Assembly (NCBI GenBank): GCA_963971225.1
Contig: OZ020268.1
Coordinates: forward strand, 109,026,830 to 109,090,829
DNA from: Melieria omissa
Taxonomy: Eukaryota; Arthropoda; Insecta; Diptera; Ulidiidae
Reading direction: 5' to 3'
DNA length: 64,000 nucleotides
Position numbers and translations under genes: made by a program. The notes below the pieces were generated by a model, which saw only the letters and a program-made list of their open reading frames with translations, was not told the DNA's origin and did not search any database. The first letter of the stretch is position 1. Each line of letters opens with the position of its first letter. This document shows, piece after piece, positions 22,881 through 35,029 of the stretch.

Positions 22881-23628
22881 ATCCACATGACGCAGTTGAG
22901 AATTATAAGAAATGCACAAGTAAAATTTTCACAGGCAATGGTAAAATTTCCAAATATGTCTACCTTCCATAGTAAGTGAAGAAATCAGTAGTGCTTACAT
23001 TATCTGTAGCTGAGAAACTGAATTTATTTGTATAATTTTTAACCCATTCCAATAGCACATTACGGACCACTTATGTTTTCCTTCATACCGCCGCATTCCT
23101 AAATAAAGTAAAGTATATTTGAATGGGAAGCTGAACAATTGCAAAGGATTTTGCTGCATGCCGCATACTTCATTTTCGTAAATGAAGTCGGAATGGGTTA
23201 TGATACCATTTGCACTTTACAAAATCATGCATTATCTGGCGGCCATGCTGTGAACAAACGTAATCGGCGTTTGGCATGGAAGTTTAAATGCTTCCCGGAT
23301 GAAAAGTAAGTATGCTGTAATGCATTACGGAAGGTGCCAGTTTCCTACTGGGGTGGAGTAGAAATTATAGCTGACGGCTGTAATAGAGTAATTTGGCGTC
23401 CTTCGGCGCAATCAGGGTCGGGAAAATGTAATCAATGAGACGAGCAACGGCGGCTAGTGGTTAAAACCGGCGAACGATGAAGCATTTGTGTTGTTGTTTT
23501 AAGTTTCGGGTGCGCGGTTGTAAATTAAAGTGCCGCTTTGTTTATAGTAGAAATGAATGGGAACAATTTCAGCATTTTAATAGCGTTAAGAATTCAAAAC
23601 TTGCGGGTTAAAAGACACGCAAGGGAAC
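22881..23628. other. Non-coding stretch
   Basis: Contains AACCCATTCC near 23041 and the inverse GGAATGGGTTA near 23190, a weak inverted pair that may be another old TIR element. No gene seen. Confidence 0.4.
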
Positions 23629-24057
23629 CAGGAGCGGATTTAGAAAAATATTTCGGAGCGTTTCAAAAAGTAATTCTTTAATATTTATAGAATGCCTTTT
23701 AATTTGTATGTAGTTTTAGAGTTTAGTTTATTTATAGTTTATTTATAGAATGCCTTTTAATTTGTATGTAGTTTTAGAGTTGTTTAGTTTGAAGTTTGTT
23801 TGTTCTTTATTACTGTTTAAATAAAGATTGGTTGTAATACAAATTCTTGATATTTGGTACTTGATACTGCGGCGCCGCAACGTGCTTGTCGAAGATCAGA
23901 AAAGGAAAACAGACAGCGCAGTTGGCAGAACTGACATCAGAGTTGCATTATGATGCAGGGCTGCCTTCCACTTCAGGGTTGCATTCTGAACAAGAGTCGA
24001 TCCTAATATTTCGGGGGGGCGGGTTCAACCACTAAAACCCCCCTGAATCCGCCACTG
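23629..24057. mobile_element. hAT-type MITE, long copy (1 of 3)
   Basis: Begins CAGGAGCGGATTTAGAAAAA and ends CTGAATCCGCCACTG. Flanking 8-mers AAGGGAAC (23621-23628) and AAGGAAAC (24058-24065) agree at 7 of 8 positions, as expected for an 8-bp hAT duplication. It carries an internal tandem duplication of a segment ending TGTATGTAGTTTTAGAGTT (about 23690-23781) and a roughly 200-bp core absent from the two short copies. Confidence 0.85.
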
Positions 24058-24279
24058 AAGGAAACGAAGAAATAAATTAGCCCACAAATATTCGGTCGCT
24101 GCAAAATTCTTTCTGAGGAAAATAAATAGTAAATACCAAAAGAAGAACGAAATGAGCTAAGGCCAATACCGATGATTGTCATAGATCGATTTGTTTGACT
24201 GCACTATGTCAACTGAACACTTGAACATGGGGATACATTGACATTTGCTAATAAAGAAGAAAGTTCATTACCTACTCAC

Positions 24280-25384
24280 CGTATTTCTGCCAAAAAGTGC
24301 GCTCCTTCAGGCGATCGTAGTCTGTGATCAGAATGTAATCGACACGCGCAGTTGTTGTTGTTGTTGCAATTGTAGTTGCGATTGCGGTTCCTGCAGCAGG
24401 TGTTGCTGCAGTGGTATTTAGGACGCTCTGTTGCTCATCCCTTCGACTGGGCGCCCGCCAGACTACAGTCGCTCGCCCCTTGACGGCGGCGGCGTTCACA
24501 GTGCTTGGCTGTGAATTTGAATGTGAATTTCTATTTTCATTTTGCTTTGCATTTATGTTTGCATCTGCATTGACGATTTTATGTTTGGCAATGTTGTTAT
24601 TGTTTCGGTTGGTGCTGTCGCGTGCGCTTCGACGTGCATTTCGTGCATTCCGGAGGAGAAATCGATCGACAGCACCGGCGCCCTCGAACTCCACACCACC
24701 ACTGCTGCTGCTACCGCGTGCAGCACTCACCCTGCGGCTATGTACACTGAGAATCGGGTCTGGCCCCCTTGCTAATGCTAATTTATTTACACTGTAGCTA
24801 TTTTGATTTTCACTTTTATTGGCATTTCCGTTGCGCGCCAACCGTGCACGAGCCCCGCTTCCGCGTCCGCGTCCGTTTGCGCTTTCGTTTCCGTTGCTTC
24901 CAATTGCGTTTGCGTTGGTTGGCGTGTTGCTGCTGCTGCTGTCGTCTTGTTGCTGCTGTTGTCTTTCTATAATTTTGTACCATGTCCAATGTTTACTGTT
25001 GCTGTTATTTTTGCTGCTGCTAGTCCTATCGATTTCACTATCTCGCCATAAATTTGTAAGCACTTTGGTTGCTGTGGTTGTCACTTTTGTTGTTGGCCGT
25101 GTTGCTTCTTGTTTGGCGGAGGAGAGTGTTTTCTTATGGCTGCACTCGTGAAAAGTCGTCGCATCGGGCGTTGTGGTGTCGTTTGGTGGGTTTGCTGAGG
25201 GCACCGCGAGGGCTGGAACCGACCACAAAACTGTTGTTGCCAGAAGAAGCGGTATGAGTAGCGCTACTAATGAGCGGGCCCCCGCGGCGCCTTTGGCTGC
25301 ATTCGTGGGGGCCACAGCGTATCGATTACGTGTGGAGGCGGAGTAGGCGTGACCTGAGGCGGCAACTGAGTTCGCGCAATGCAA
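24280..25384 (-). CDS. First or early coding exon of an unidentified secreted/type II protein
   Basis: A 368-codon minus-strand frame ends exactly at a canonical donor (AAATACG then GTGAGTAG, exon end 24280, phase 1). Near its start is a hydrophobic signal or anchor segment (SLVALLIPLLLATTVLW) followed by ALA, as before signal cleavage. Then comes a low-complexity Thr/Ser/Asn/Gln-rich region with a five-Gln run, several basic clusters (RNARNARRSARD) and a well-formed end, VDYILITDYDRLKERTFWQK. The frame contains no ATG; the first possible codon is TTG at 25384, with TGA five codons upstream. The true start must lie in an upstream exon or be hidden by an assembly error. AG acceptors at about 25360-25372 would enter in phase 1. 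I do not recognise the family. Later exons would lie at lower coordinates. Confidence 0.55.
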
Positions 25385-28300
25385 ACCACATTCTTTTCAT
25401 GCACACACCGCCAAGCTTTCTCGAGACCCACTCGATTACGACACACAGGCGGCAATGATAACAACAAAAAATCACTAAAGAATTATTCGATGTGGCAGCA
25501 AACGCTACCGCTCAGGCAAGCCGTGATTCGAGCCCATGCGCTGACGTTTTAATAATTTACTTTTGCTAATTCTATGAAATTTCTGCACGTGTGTAGCTTT
25601 TCCGTTCATTATTTTCACAAACTAGTGGCGGAAAATGATGGGCGTCGAGGGGCGAAACTGCAAGAGGAAAAGACAAGATTATTTCTAGTGTTGCTTGAAT
25701 GGTTCGCATGGTCAAACTACAAGTAACCCGAAAGACCGGCGTTACCCACAACCGACATACTTCGGCAGCTCAAATTTGACATTGGAAATAGGTCGAGAAA
25801 TTAGAGAGAAGCGCCACTAAACTCATTGAGAGATGCTCGTAGAGGGAATTTGGGATTAAAGACGCTTTCAAATTTCTCATATCGTATTGTGCCCCCATCC
25901 GTCCTGGCGAACCCTTTCAGGTACAAACACCCTGCTCCTGTTGTGCGCATGGCCAGAGCCCATAAATCTTCCTCTCCAGAGCCGAATTTCCGATTGCAAC
26001 CCAGTCAGCGAGCGGAGGGCATCGCCAGCGGGGATTGCAAGTGCGCGACGGAAGATAAACACGAGTGAGATAAGGGCAACACAAATGCAAATTTCGCGCC
26101 ACAACCGAGGCCACAGCAAATGCGAAATGAGCTGAATTCTAAAACTGAAAAGCAGCAGAAGCGATTGTGATTGCAATGGAAGCAGCCCCGGCGCGATCGA
26201 GTGCCGCGTGGGGCGTGCAGAAGAAGGGCAGTCGCGCCTGGTTGTGGCGGCGGCGGTGCCGGTGGCAGTTGGAACGACAATGATGATGTCGGTGATATGT
26301 GCGCCTGACTGTCGCCTCAGCGCAATGGGTGACGCACCGCAGCCAAACAACTCAAGCAACAACAACAATCAATAACAACGCCTATGACAGCAACGCGCTG
26401 ACAATCTCGATCCCCTTCGGAACTAATATAACAACAGAGCAGCAACGACAACACAAAAGCAACAACAGCAGCAGTAGCAGCACTAGTAACAACACACTAA
26501 CAAAAATAGCACAGAGTGCGCGGTGCCGGCATTAAGGCGAAACTGCGGAGCGCATTTCTCAAGCGATTTGCCGTTTTTCGTTTTGGTTGTCCTCTTGCTG
26601 CGCGCTGATCGTTACGCATTATTAAAAATCGTGTCTACCGAGGACAGCATAGCTTCTGTTGGCGCTGCCACTGCTGCGTGGAAATCGGCATTTGTTTATC
26701 AACATGTAGCGATCGGTCGTGATTCACGTCGGGCGCAAGTTGGCGCGCGAACGAACAGTGCGCGGAGTGCGGCTGTCGCTGTCGCTGCCAGTTGGGAAAT
26801 ATTTGAAAAATGCCAGCTTAACCCCATCGCCTGGCTGCGGCACCGTGCGTCCCCGGGGCGCACTCGCTTTAATTTAAATTAATGACACGAAATTATTGCT
26901 AAGTATGCGCAACGTAAATTATACTAATTTAATTTGAATGCTGTCGTTCTCGGGAATTTCACTCCGACCGTTCGCCGGCTATATTGGCGGCCGTTGTCGG
27001 CCCGGCCGGGTGAATGTGTGTCCGTCCGCACATAACCGCAGCCGTGTGGCTGTGTCGGTGAGGCGATTCTATTCTGGTCCACGCATAAATTCTTGCAAAG
27101 AGTCTGGCGGTAAAAAATAATTTTGTCGTCTCCGCAGTTGTTGTGGCTGCTGTGGCTGTGTCGTCTGTTGTTGTTGTTGTTGTTGTAGTCGTCATGTGAA
27201 TGACAATAATTTCTGTTCCAATTTTAGTTCGTTTCATGTTGTGATGTCGGACCGTTGGGCGGCCGGGGCACCACGCACAATATTCGTAGAGTAGATTTCG
27301 AGAGGAGGCTTTTCGTTTTGGCTGGAGCACCGAGCGCTTGTTGTGTGAATCATCCGCGCTTCAACTAATGTTTTTCGTTTGGGTTGTGGGGAGAGGTGCT
27401 CTGCTCTGTTTGTTTTACAGCGGCACTACGCGAAAAATTACGTTTTAAATATAGAAATTATTTGTGTAACCAAAATAGACAAGGACCCGTCTATAACGCA
27501 GCATAAGAAACGGGACTCAGCAATAAACATTAAAGTGATTTGAATACATAAATGCAGTGAATGCAGTGTTTCAGGCAAATAAAGCGGCACCAAAGGGGTT
27601 CAATTTAAAAGCTGATAACGAAAGGACGCTGCGAACAGCGCTGGCACCAATTTATGTAACTCAAATCAAAGGATTGTCCAGGCTGCGTCGCTCGCTCAGG
27701 ACATTTTAAAATGTGTTCCCCTTCTTCGAAGCTTTGATTTTTGCAATTTCAAAAATCCGCAATTTAAATTATATTGAGCTCTCGTAGTGCTAAGCTTTCC
27801 AGTTGTTGAATTTTTTTTAAGAGTTGCAAAAAATTGCCAACAGTGACGCCTAGGTCAAGCTTTCTGTAGGTTTTCACAATTCGGAAGGCAAACCTGAACT
27901 ACTGTTTGCTGTATTCCATACGACAAGAAGACAAATATCCAATCTAACACTCACTCTTTTTCCTCCAATTATTGAGCGCGTGTCTGTCATGTGCTCGCGG
28001 ATGAAACTTCCTCAACGAGCGATTTCTGCGGTTTCACGTCGACCTGTATGTACTCGTACTCGGTAATCGTACAAGTTTTCGAACAACACAATTCACATTC
28101 CACTTTATTTTTAAGCACTTGCGAATTCCTCGAGTGTTTATTTATATAAATGGACGATTTTTTGGGAAGCCGTTGCGCGCGTAACTGAATTAGAAATTCC
28201 TGAAAAACGGCACAAGCATCGAAAAAAAATAATACAAATTTAGAGAAAACGCGCAAAAACACCGCCACAACACGCGGCTGATCGTCAAACTCGTAGACGG

Positions 28301-31254
28301 CGCACATGAGTGCAATGAAACAAGTGGAATGGGTTAATGGACGGACAGTTGTTAGATTGGCAGGATAGGAAAACAGGTTATGATGGCTGTGGTAATTTGT
28401 CTAATAGAACTAATACCACAAAGAAGTGTTAAAGGTGAGGTAAAGCGTTTAGATGATGTGGGCGAATGTGGGAAAGTCGGTAGAGGAGCCGGGTTGTAAG
28501 GAAGCGGCAGCACGGTCGACAAGGCCGGCGGTGTTTCACGAAATCGCTTACGGCACCTTCACACACGCGTTAGTTGTGCCTCAATATTGGGTGTAACAAA
28601 AGTCGCCTAAATTTCACATTTCAGCACCTCAAGCGGCACATTTCGCAGCACTTGAACTCGAAAGCTCAAATTCGTTTGTCGTAAATGATATCCGAAACTT
28701 TTCAATTCCCTATTCGATTCACGATAGTGGCCAAATCGAAAATGTAATCGCCGATTTCGCGCAAGTTCACACGCAGATAATGTTTTTAGATGATTTTGCG
28801 CTCGTCGCTACATTTTCCGTCAACGTGCGATGTTTGCCGAAACGTGCGTCGTTCTCAACTGAACGCGCAACTAATGTCGCCCGGCGCAGAATCAGATCAG
28901 CGTCGCGTATTGTACCGCAGTCGGCGCGTCCACAGCCGCGTGTGTGTCTTTCGGAATCGTCTGCTCCTGCCAAAATCGCGCTCACCACCGCCAGATCGCA
29001 ACGTCAGCCAGATCGCAAACCGCAAAACTGCGCATACGGAGCGCATACGCGTACGCGTCTACGGGAGGAAAATGTGTTTTTGTACTTAAAAATACATATA
29101 AAGTATTCTCCTCTACTTTTAGGCTTATTTTTATTTTTAAACACAAAACAACATTTTCATTTCGAATCTCGAAAAATCAGTCGCGTTCTGTTGGCGCTAT
29201 CACCACCGATGCCGATGGGGCTGAAGCTGCGGTGGCGGCGACTGCCACATGTGAAGCCCCACACCCCACCGTTGTCGGCGTCGTCATAGTCGTCATCGGC
29301 ATTTTCACCGTTTTTCATTTTGTGTTTTTTTTTGGGTTTTTACAGCGATTTGTTGCTTTTGTCTGTATGCGACTGCCATGTCTGCCGCTGCTATTCACGT
29401 CGTTCTTGCGCCCAAAAATATCGCACAACATAAATTTTATTCAAATTTAGTATAAAGTGTTGTTTGTCGCCGTGGCCAGCGATGCACTCGCAGCAAATAA
29501 GAAATGTGCAACAGCACAAGCGACGCGCACAAAATAAATCGGTGTGGCAACATTGTCAACATTTTTCGCAATGTGTTGCATTGTTGTTTCAGTTGTGCGC
29601 GCGATTGTCAATTGACGTATTTTTCTCATCATGTTGCGTATGGATTTTGAGGGGAAAGAACTTCCTTGGATAAGGAACTGCGGAGAGATCTGGGACACGG
29701 AATCCTGCAGTCTACTACTACAGACTACTCCCCAGACTCGAAACGGCGAAACAATTCTGGTGTCTGATACGTAGCCTAATTTGGAAAATCATTAACGGTG
29801 AAAGCTTTTTCTGCAAGTCGAAAAATCACGTATGTATTTCATTTCATTTGGAATATAAATCTTTGGTTCCAGCCACTTCTTGCAATTTTTATGGCCGCCC
29901 ATGCACTCGGCTTGCCAACACTCAACATAATTTTCTATATAAATAAATAGTACTGCATAAATTCTATATCGATACGAAAAGAAAAAGGAACAAGTACAGC
30001 TGCCTGAATTAACACTGAAACCCCACTCAGACGAAAGTCCTTAGACTTCACTTTTCGGCAGAAAAGCGCCAAAGAACTCCAAAATAAGCAAAATGAGAAG
30101 AAGATTCAGTGCCAGAGGATGTCTGACGGAGGAAGTTTGATACGAATTTCTCCCCATGGAAAAGTGTCGGCAATGGCTAGACGCGCCGCCAACAGCTACA
30201 GCAACAACAAAACGCATTGACAATGCACTCCGGGCCGGCAACAGACGGCTGCCGTACACTCAGCACAAATGTAGCAGACAGCATAACCAACAACAACAAC
30301 ATTACACAATTACAGCAACAATAATGGCAAGAACAATGGCAACAACAATGCAGCAACAACTATAACAATGCAAGACGTGAAGTCGCACACAACAACAGAG
30401 ACAGAGACGTTCATAAGTAGGGGCCGAATGCAACGGCAGCAACGTCGGAGACCTAGTTACACGTCGTTCGATGCTGCCGCCGTCGCAGCCAGCACGATTG
30501 TAGCTTTATTTATGCGCAGCTCCTTGCGATTTTCGCAGCCCCACCAGGGCTCCACTCCACTTTACTCCACCAGCTCGCCAGTCAGTTAGTCAAACAAACA
30601 GACCACACACACACACGCGCTCGCGCGTCTGGCGCAAATTCATCCGAAGAGCTGAACCGAAAGACAATTTATTATTTAAAATGTTGTGGATACAAATTTA
30701 TTGTGTAGCATGTTGCTGTTGCTGTTGTTGTTGTGTCTGTTAGTTATGCCGCATATGTATGCATATTATTGTTGTTGGAATATTGGCAATGTTAGTATTG
30801 TTTTTGTTGTTGTTATTGTTGTTCTTTGTTGTGATGGTATGGTAGCGGTATTTATGTATTTGTTGCCGCTGTCTGAAGCGGATGGACACTTTTTTGTTCG
30901 TTTTCGTTGTCGGTTTTTGCGGTAATTTTTATTTTTTTATTTATTTTGTAGATCTACCGTTTCCGTTGACACAACACAATTGATATGGAATAAATTATGC
31001 TGGCTTTTGTTGGCTGCACTGAGGCAAGAAGGTGTGGATGCCAATATGTTGCATTGAAACGAATAGAATTGTGGTCTATGAATGTGTGACATCCTCAGAA
31101 ACGAAAGGACACCTTCGGGTTTAAATACCGAACATTTTGGAACAAGTTAGAATAGCTCAGTTTAGCTCATAACACCGTACGACAACGAATTTTATACACG
31201 AAAAAATCGGTATACTCGCGGAACTAGGAGCCAAATGTAGTAAAACTGACTCTC
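25385..31254. other. Non-coding stretch upstream of the 25384 exon
   Basis: Alternating GC-rich and AT-rich blocks with CAA/CAG and GTT microsatellites (about 26440-26500, 27165-27187, 30286-30360, 30712-30830). Opposing open frames abound. A minus frame at 28307-27987 starting MCAVYEFDDQPRVVAVFLRV looks somewhat protein-like but has no splice or homology support. I expect 5' UTR exons and enhancers of the minus-strand gene here but cannot place them. Confidence 0.4.
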
Positions 31255-31372
31255 TGACGTCAGGATTTTTTTTAAAGGACTTTGAAATTTCGAGGACATG
31301 TTTATTTCAAAAAATTATTTTAAAAATTGAGCGCGATTGGTATCAAATGAAAAAGAAAAATCCTTAGAACCC
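31255..31372 (+). repeat. Dispersed repeat, relative of 14062-14215
   Basis: Shares a TTAAAGGACTTT motif, a following AGGACAT, and TATCAAATGAAA in the same order with the copy at 14062-14215 (opposite orientation). Non-coding. The AT-rich surround to about 32280 probably belongs to the same kind of decayed element. Confidence 0.55.
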
Positions 31373-33329
31373 TAGAAAATTGAATGTTTTCGTTCAAAAG
31401 GACGATGAGGTAACTTTATTCTTGAATATCCTTTCAAATTTCCAATAATTTTTTTTGATAAAAATACATCTTAAGGACTAATATGTACACTACTGCATCC
31501 TTGAATTTCGTCCTTCTATTAGTTTAAGATATAAAAAATTTAATACTTCATTCAGATAAGTCATCAGCTTTTCATATTTCATAATATGATTCTTCTTAAG
31601 ACCTATCAGTCCATGATCAAATTACATCATCACACAGTGACTCGTTCTATAGACAAAGTTCAAAAAATTTATGGTCTCAGATTTTAACGATTTTGATGTA
31701 ATTTGAAAGAAAAAATTCCAACTAAGAAAACCCCAAAAAATCTGTGCACAAAATCAATTAGAGTCTGTGCAAAAACGGCTCAAAGTTGAAACTTTTTTCT
31801 CAAAAAAATTGAAACTCATATTTTCAGTTTTTTAGTCTATTGAAAATACATGGCTACCAAGAAGTTACTTAAACTTTCAATATAGAATAAAAAATGATGT
31901 GGCCATTATCGCTTTAAATGTTTTCTCAAAATTTGCAAAGCGTAGGCTTTTACTTTACTTTTAATTCAAAATATTTTTCTAAATTAAAAATCTGAAAATT
32001 GGCAAAACTTAGAGGAAAATATCTAAAAAGTATGTGAAAGTATGTTCCTGGACTTTTTTATTTTAAGAAGCATTGTTTCTTTGTCGGATAATGTAATTAC
32101 ATCCTCCGATATCTTCCGATCTCAAAAAATAATTCAATTTGAAAAGTCGTCTAAACACGTATTTTTCGACAAAATTTATTTTATTTATGCCTAAAAGTAC
32201 GCAACTAGCACGAAAAATGATAAAATCTGCAAAAATGAAAAACATACATCTATTACTATCGTATTTATTGCAAAACTAAAGGGTCCTTAGACAGTTTTTG
32301 TTACTGGTTGCAATAATCAATGTTGATGTTACCGATTCAATGTCAAATCTGAAAAATCTAGCCAACACACTTGGTACTATAGCTCACCAAAAATGACGAA
32401 AATTGCAAAATTAAGTCTCAGGCATTGCCAAACTACAACAGTTTAAGAAAAACAAAATGGAGATTTCAATTCAGCAGACCATGCTTACTGGTATACCAAA
32501 TTTTATGAAGAACGGACCACTCCTTCGAATTTTGTCACGCGGTTGTATGGAGTCGAATCACTGATACATCAGTTTATCTACAGACTTCATTTTATATTGC
32601 TGATGCAATGTGTTGGCTGGCTAATGTTGGCCTAATTTGTGTCGGCCACTTTACCATATTGAAAGCATATTCATCTTCTTATCCATAGGGACATATAGAT
32701 GTACTTACGTTCAAGTTTCTATATTCGTTCTTTGTAAGATCGGCGTCTTTTGTGTGTAACAAAATATAAGCATACTACTCAGTTTTCTGCAGAAAAAAGT
32801 GATACTATTCTGGTAGCCTTCAGTATAGATTAAGAAGGTTTTATATATTTATGAAATAATGAAGAAAAGAGTAACGGGGCCCCACGCAGAATTCACAAGT
32901 CAACTATTTATAAGAAAACCACGGCAAGTTGAACCAGTGTTGTTCAACAACCAACAACAGGTTAACTTAAATAAATGTCTAGTCTATCGCTCTTAAGTCA
33001 ATGGCGCCGCAGTTCAAACGCACCACTGACGCGACACAAGTGCTGGCAGTCAATTTCAAAATCTTTGTGTGCTTTCAAAGTCCAAAATAATCCTCCTTAC
33101 AATCGTTCGTTATTTTAATGCAGTCACTGGCCCCGCATACACCTACACACACACACACGAACACATAGGTACCAACACATGTGCGCAACCAAAGTTCACC
33201 TTCAAAATTAAAACCAAAAAGAACTCCACCCCCCACTGGCACAGACAGAAAGAACGCCAACTGCGACGAGCACTTGCAGCAGCACTAAAATTGGAAAATA
33301 ACGAATAAAATCTGAAATTTTAAACTTAC
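31373..33329. other. AT-rich non-coding stretch
   Basis: Mostly oligo-A/T-rich. A short CA tract lies at about 33147-33160. No gene seen. Confidence 0.45.
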
Positions 33330-33382
33330 TGACGTTGGCAGTTGCCGCAAAAGTCTCGAGTCGGTGGCAACAGCGGTCGAGC
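33330..33382 (-). other. Possible small minus-strand exon (UTR or coding)
   Basis: On the minus strand an acceptor-like CACTTTTAG precedes 53 nt that end at a strong donor (CA then GTAAGT). The segment is open in all three frames, so coding cannot be judged. It could be a 5' leader exon of the minus-strand gene whose coding exon lies at 24280-25384. Confidence 0.25.
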
Positions 33383-34329
33383 ACCTAAAAGTGTGCAATG
33401 AATTTGCAGCAACGGCAGCACCAGACAAAGCCGGACGGGTCTGCGCAGCAAAGAACTAAAATCTAAAGGCATCACCGACGACAGCAACAACAACCACGCA
33501 GCACGGGGCAATATAAGTTTTAGAGCTCGCAGGACCGCAACGAATGTGGCAGCTGCGCTGGGTATGGTTGAGGGCGACTGCACGCTGAGTGCAATGGAAT
33601 TGCATTCACTCGATAAAAAAAGAGCACAGTTGGAGTAGTTGCAGCTGCAGCGCGCGGAGTCGCTTGCAGGCGATTATTGTGTGTTCGTCCTTTGCCATTG
33701 GCTGGAAGGACAAAACGAAACGAACACAATATGCTGACTAAACGTTAACGAACTGAACGCGCTCGCTGCACTCGTCTGTTGACTCTGAACGCGTCTACTC
33801 AGCACCCACCCAAAAGTGGTGTCGTGGCAACGAGCCACCAACAACGCTCAGCACATTTTCGACAGTTTTAATTAATTTGAATTTGTTGCAGCTTTGATTC
33901 CAATTTTTAAATGATCATCGTCGTCTACCTGTGTCCTATGTGGTCCAGCGGCAAACGACTGCATCAGCAGCGTTGGCTCCCACTGTCCTACGAACGACCT
34001 TCAGTTGCAACTTATTAGTTCAACGGACGCAATAGCAGGCGAAGCGCAGCTGTTGCCGTCGCTGCTGCGGTCTCACGTTGCAGTCAGTGCGGCGGTGGTG
34101 GTGCCCGATTTAGCTCGACTCTATTGCGACACTTGTCTGCGTGTGCTGAGCTGCTGCACCCTTTGTACTTGATTTTTATTTTTTCATTTCTTTTTTTTTT
34201 TTTGGATGGAGCGTTAAAATGAAGCGTAAAATTCAATCAACTCTACGCACGCACGTGCAGCGCCACACAGCGTGTCCTTACGTTGTCCTTTGGCAACTGA
34301 GGCCAGCACGGAAACAGAGTGCCTGCAGT
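33383..34329. other. GC-richer non-coding block
   Basis: CAACAG/CGCTGC-rich sequence with opposing frames. A poly-T run lies near 34190-34204. No gene supported. Confidence 0.45.
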
Positions 34330-34575
34330 TCTGTGGCCGTAAGGAATAACAGCCAAAGTCGAGTTAGGACAAAATTGAGTTATTACCACCATTGCATTCG
34401 TCGTATTCAAATGTACTACTACACAAAATTCTATGGCTTTTGCTCATAAAATGAATGTTTTAAGCCCAAAAATCTAAAATTTATCTAGTCTATCTAAAGC
34501 AAATTCAAAAATTAAAAGTGCTCTCCTGAAAATTTTATAAAATCGACTTTGGCTGTTATTCCTTACGGCCACAGA
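34330..34575. mobile_element. MITE with 33-bp perfect terminal inverted repeats
   Basis: The left arm 34330-34362 (starting TCTGTGGCCGTAAGGAATAA) is matched by its exact reverse complement at 34543-34575. The 180-bp AT-rich interior has no coding capacity. Perfect 33-bp arms suggest recent origin. The superfamily is unclear because no target duplication stands out. Confidence 0.75.
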
Positions 34576-35029
34576 GTTGTTGCGCACATCGTTGTCGTTC
34601 AGAGTGCATTATGCACTATTATCAGCTGATTTAGATTCAACAATTGTTGAATCACTCTCAGACCCCATGTGCAATGCTCTAAGTTGCTTATACGCCAAGG
34701 TGGCGAAACGAATATCATTGAGATGGGCTGAAAGATGTTTGTAAAACTTTGCAGCGACATTTGACATTGGGAGTCCCATCCCGATTTCGATATCATTTTA
34801 AGATTCGCAAGTGACTCAGACATTGGAACGACCTGGTCGAGTGATAATAACGAGGCAACACCTTCCAACAGTAGTCAATGAGTCCATGGCTCAGTCAATT
34901 CCGTTTCTATTGTGCACGTTTAAGTGGAAGGAAGCTCCCAAACGGGTCAACGTTACTACCGCATAGAGAACGGAAGCAGTCAAACGGTCATCTTATTTCA
35001 GTCCCCTAGACCGGAGTAAAGTAAATTGG
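34576..35029. other. Non-coding stretch between MITE and LINE remnant
   Basis: A minus-strand frame of about 90 codons (34868-34599) has no ATG and no recognised motif. Part may be 5' LINE sequence too decayed to read. Confidence 0.4.

Noticed and set aside
23041..23200. Possible piggyBac-like MITE with CCCATTCC ends
   Set aside because: Only 8 bp of inverted repeat and unequal flanks (TTAA versus TTAT); too weak.
27987..28307. 106-codon minus-strand ATG frame (MCAVYEFDDQPRVV...)
   Set aside because: Reads somewhat like protein but has no donor, no family motif, and a poly-T run within; kept only as a remark.
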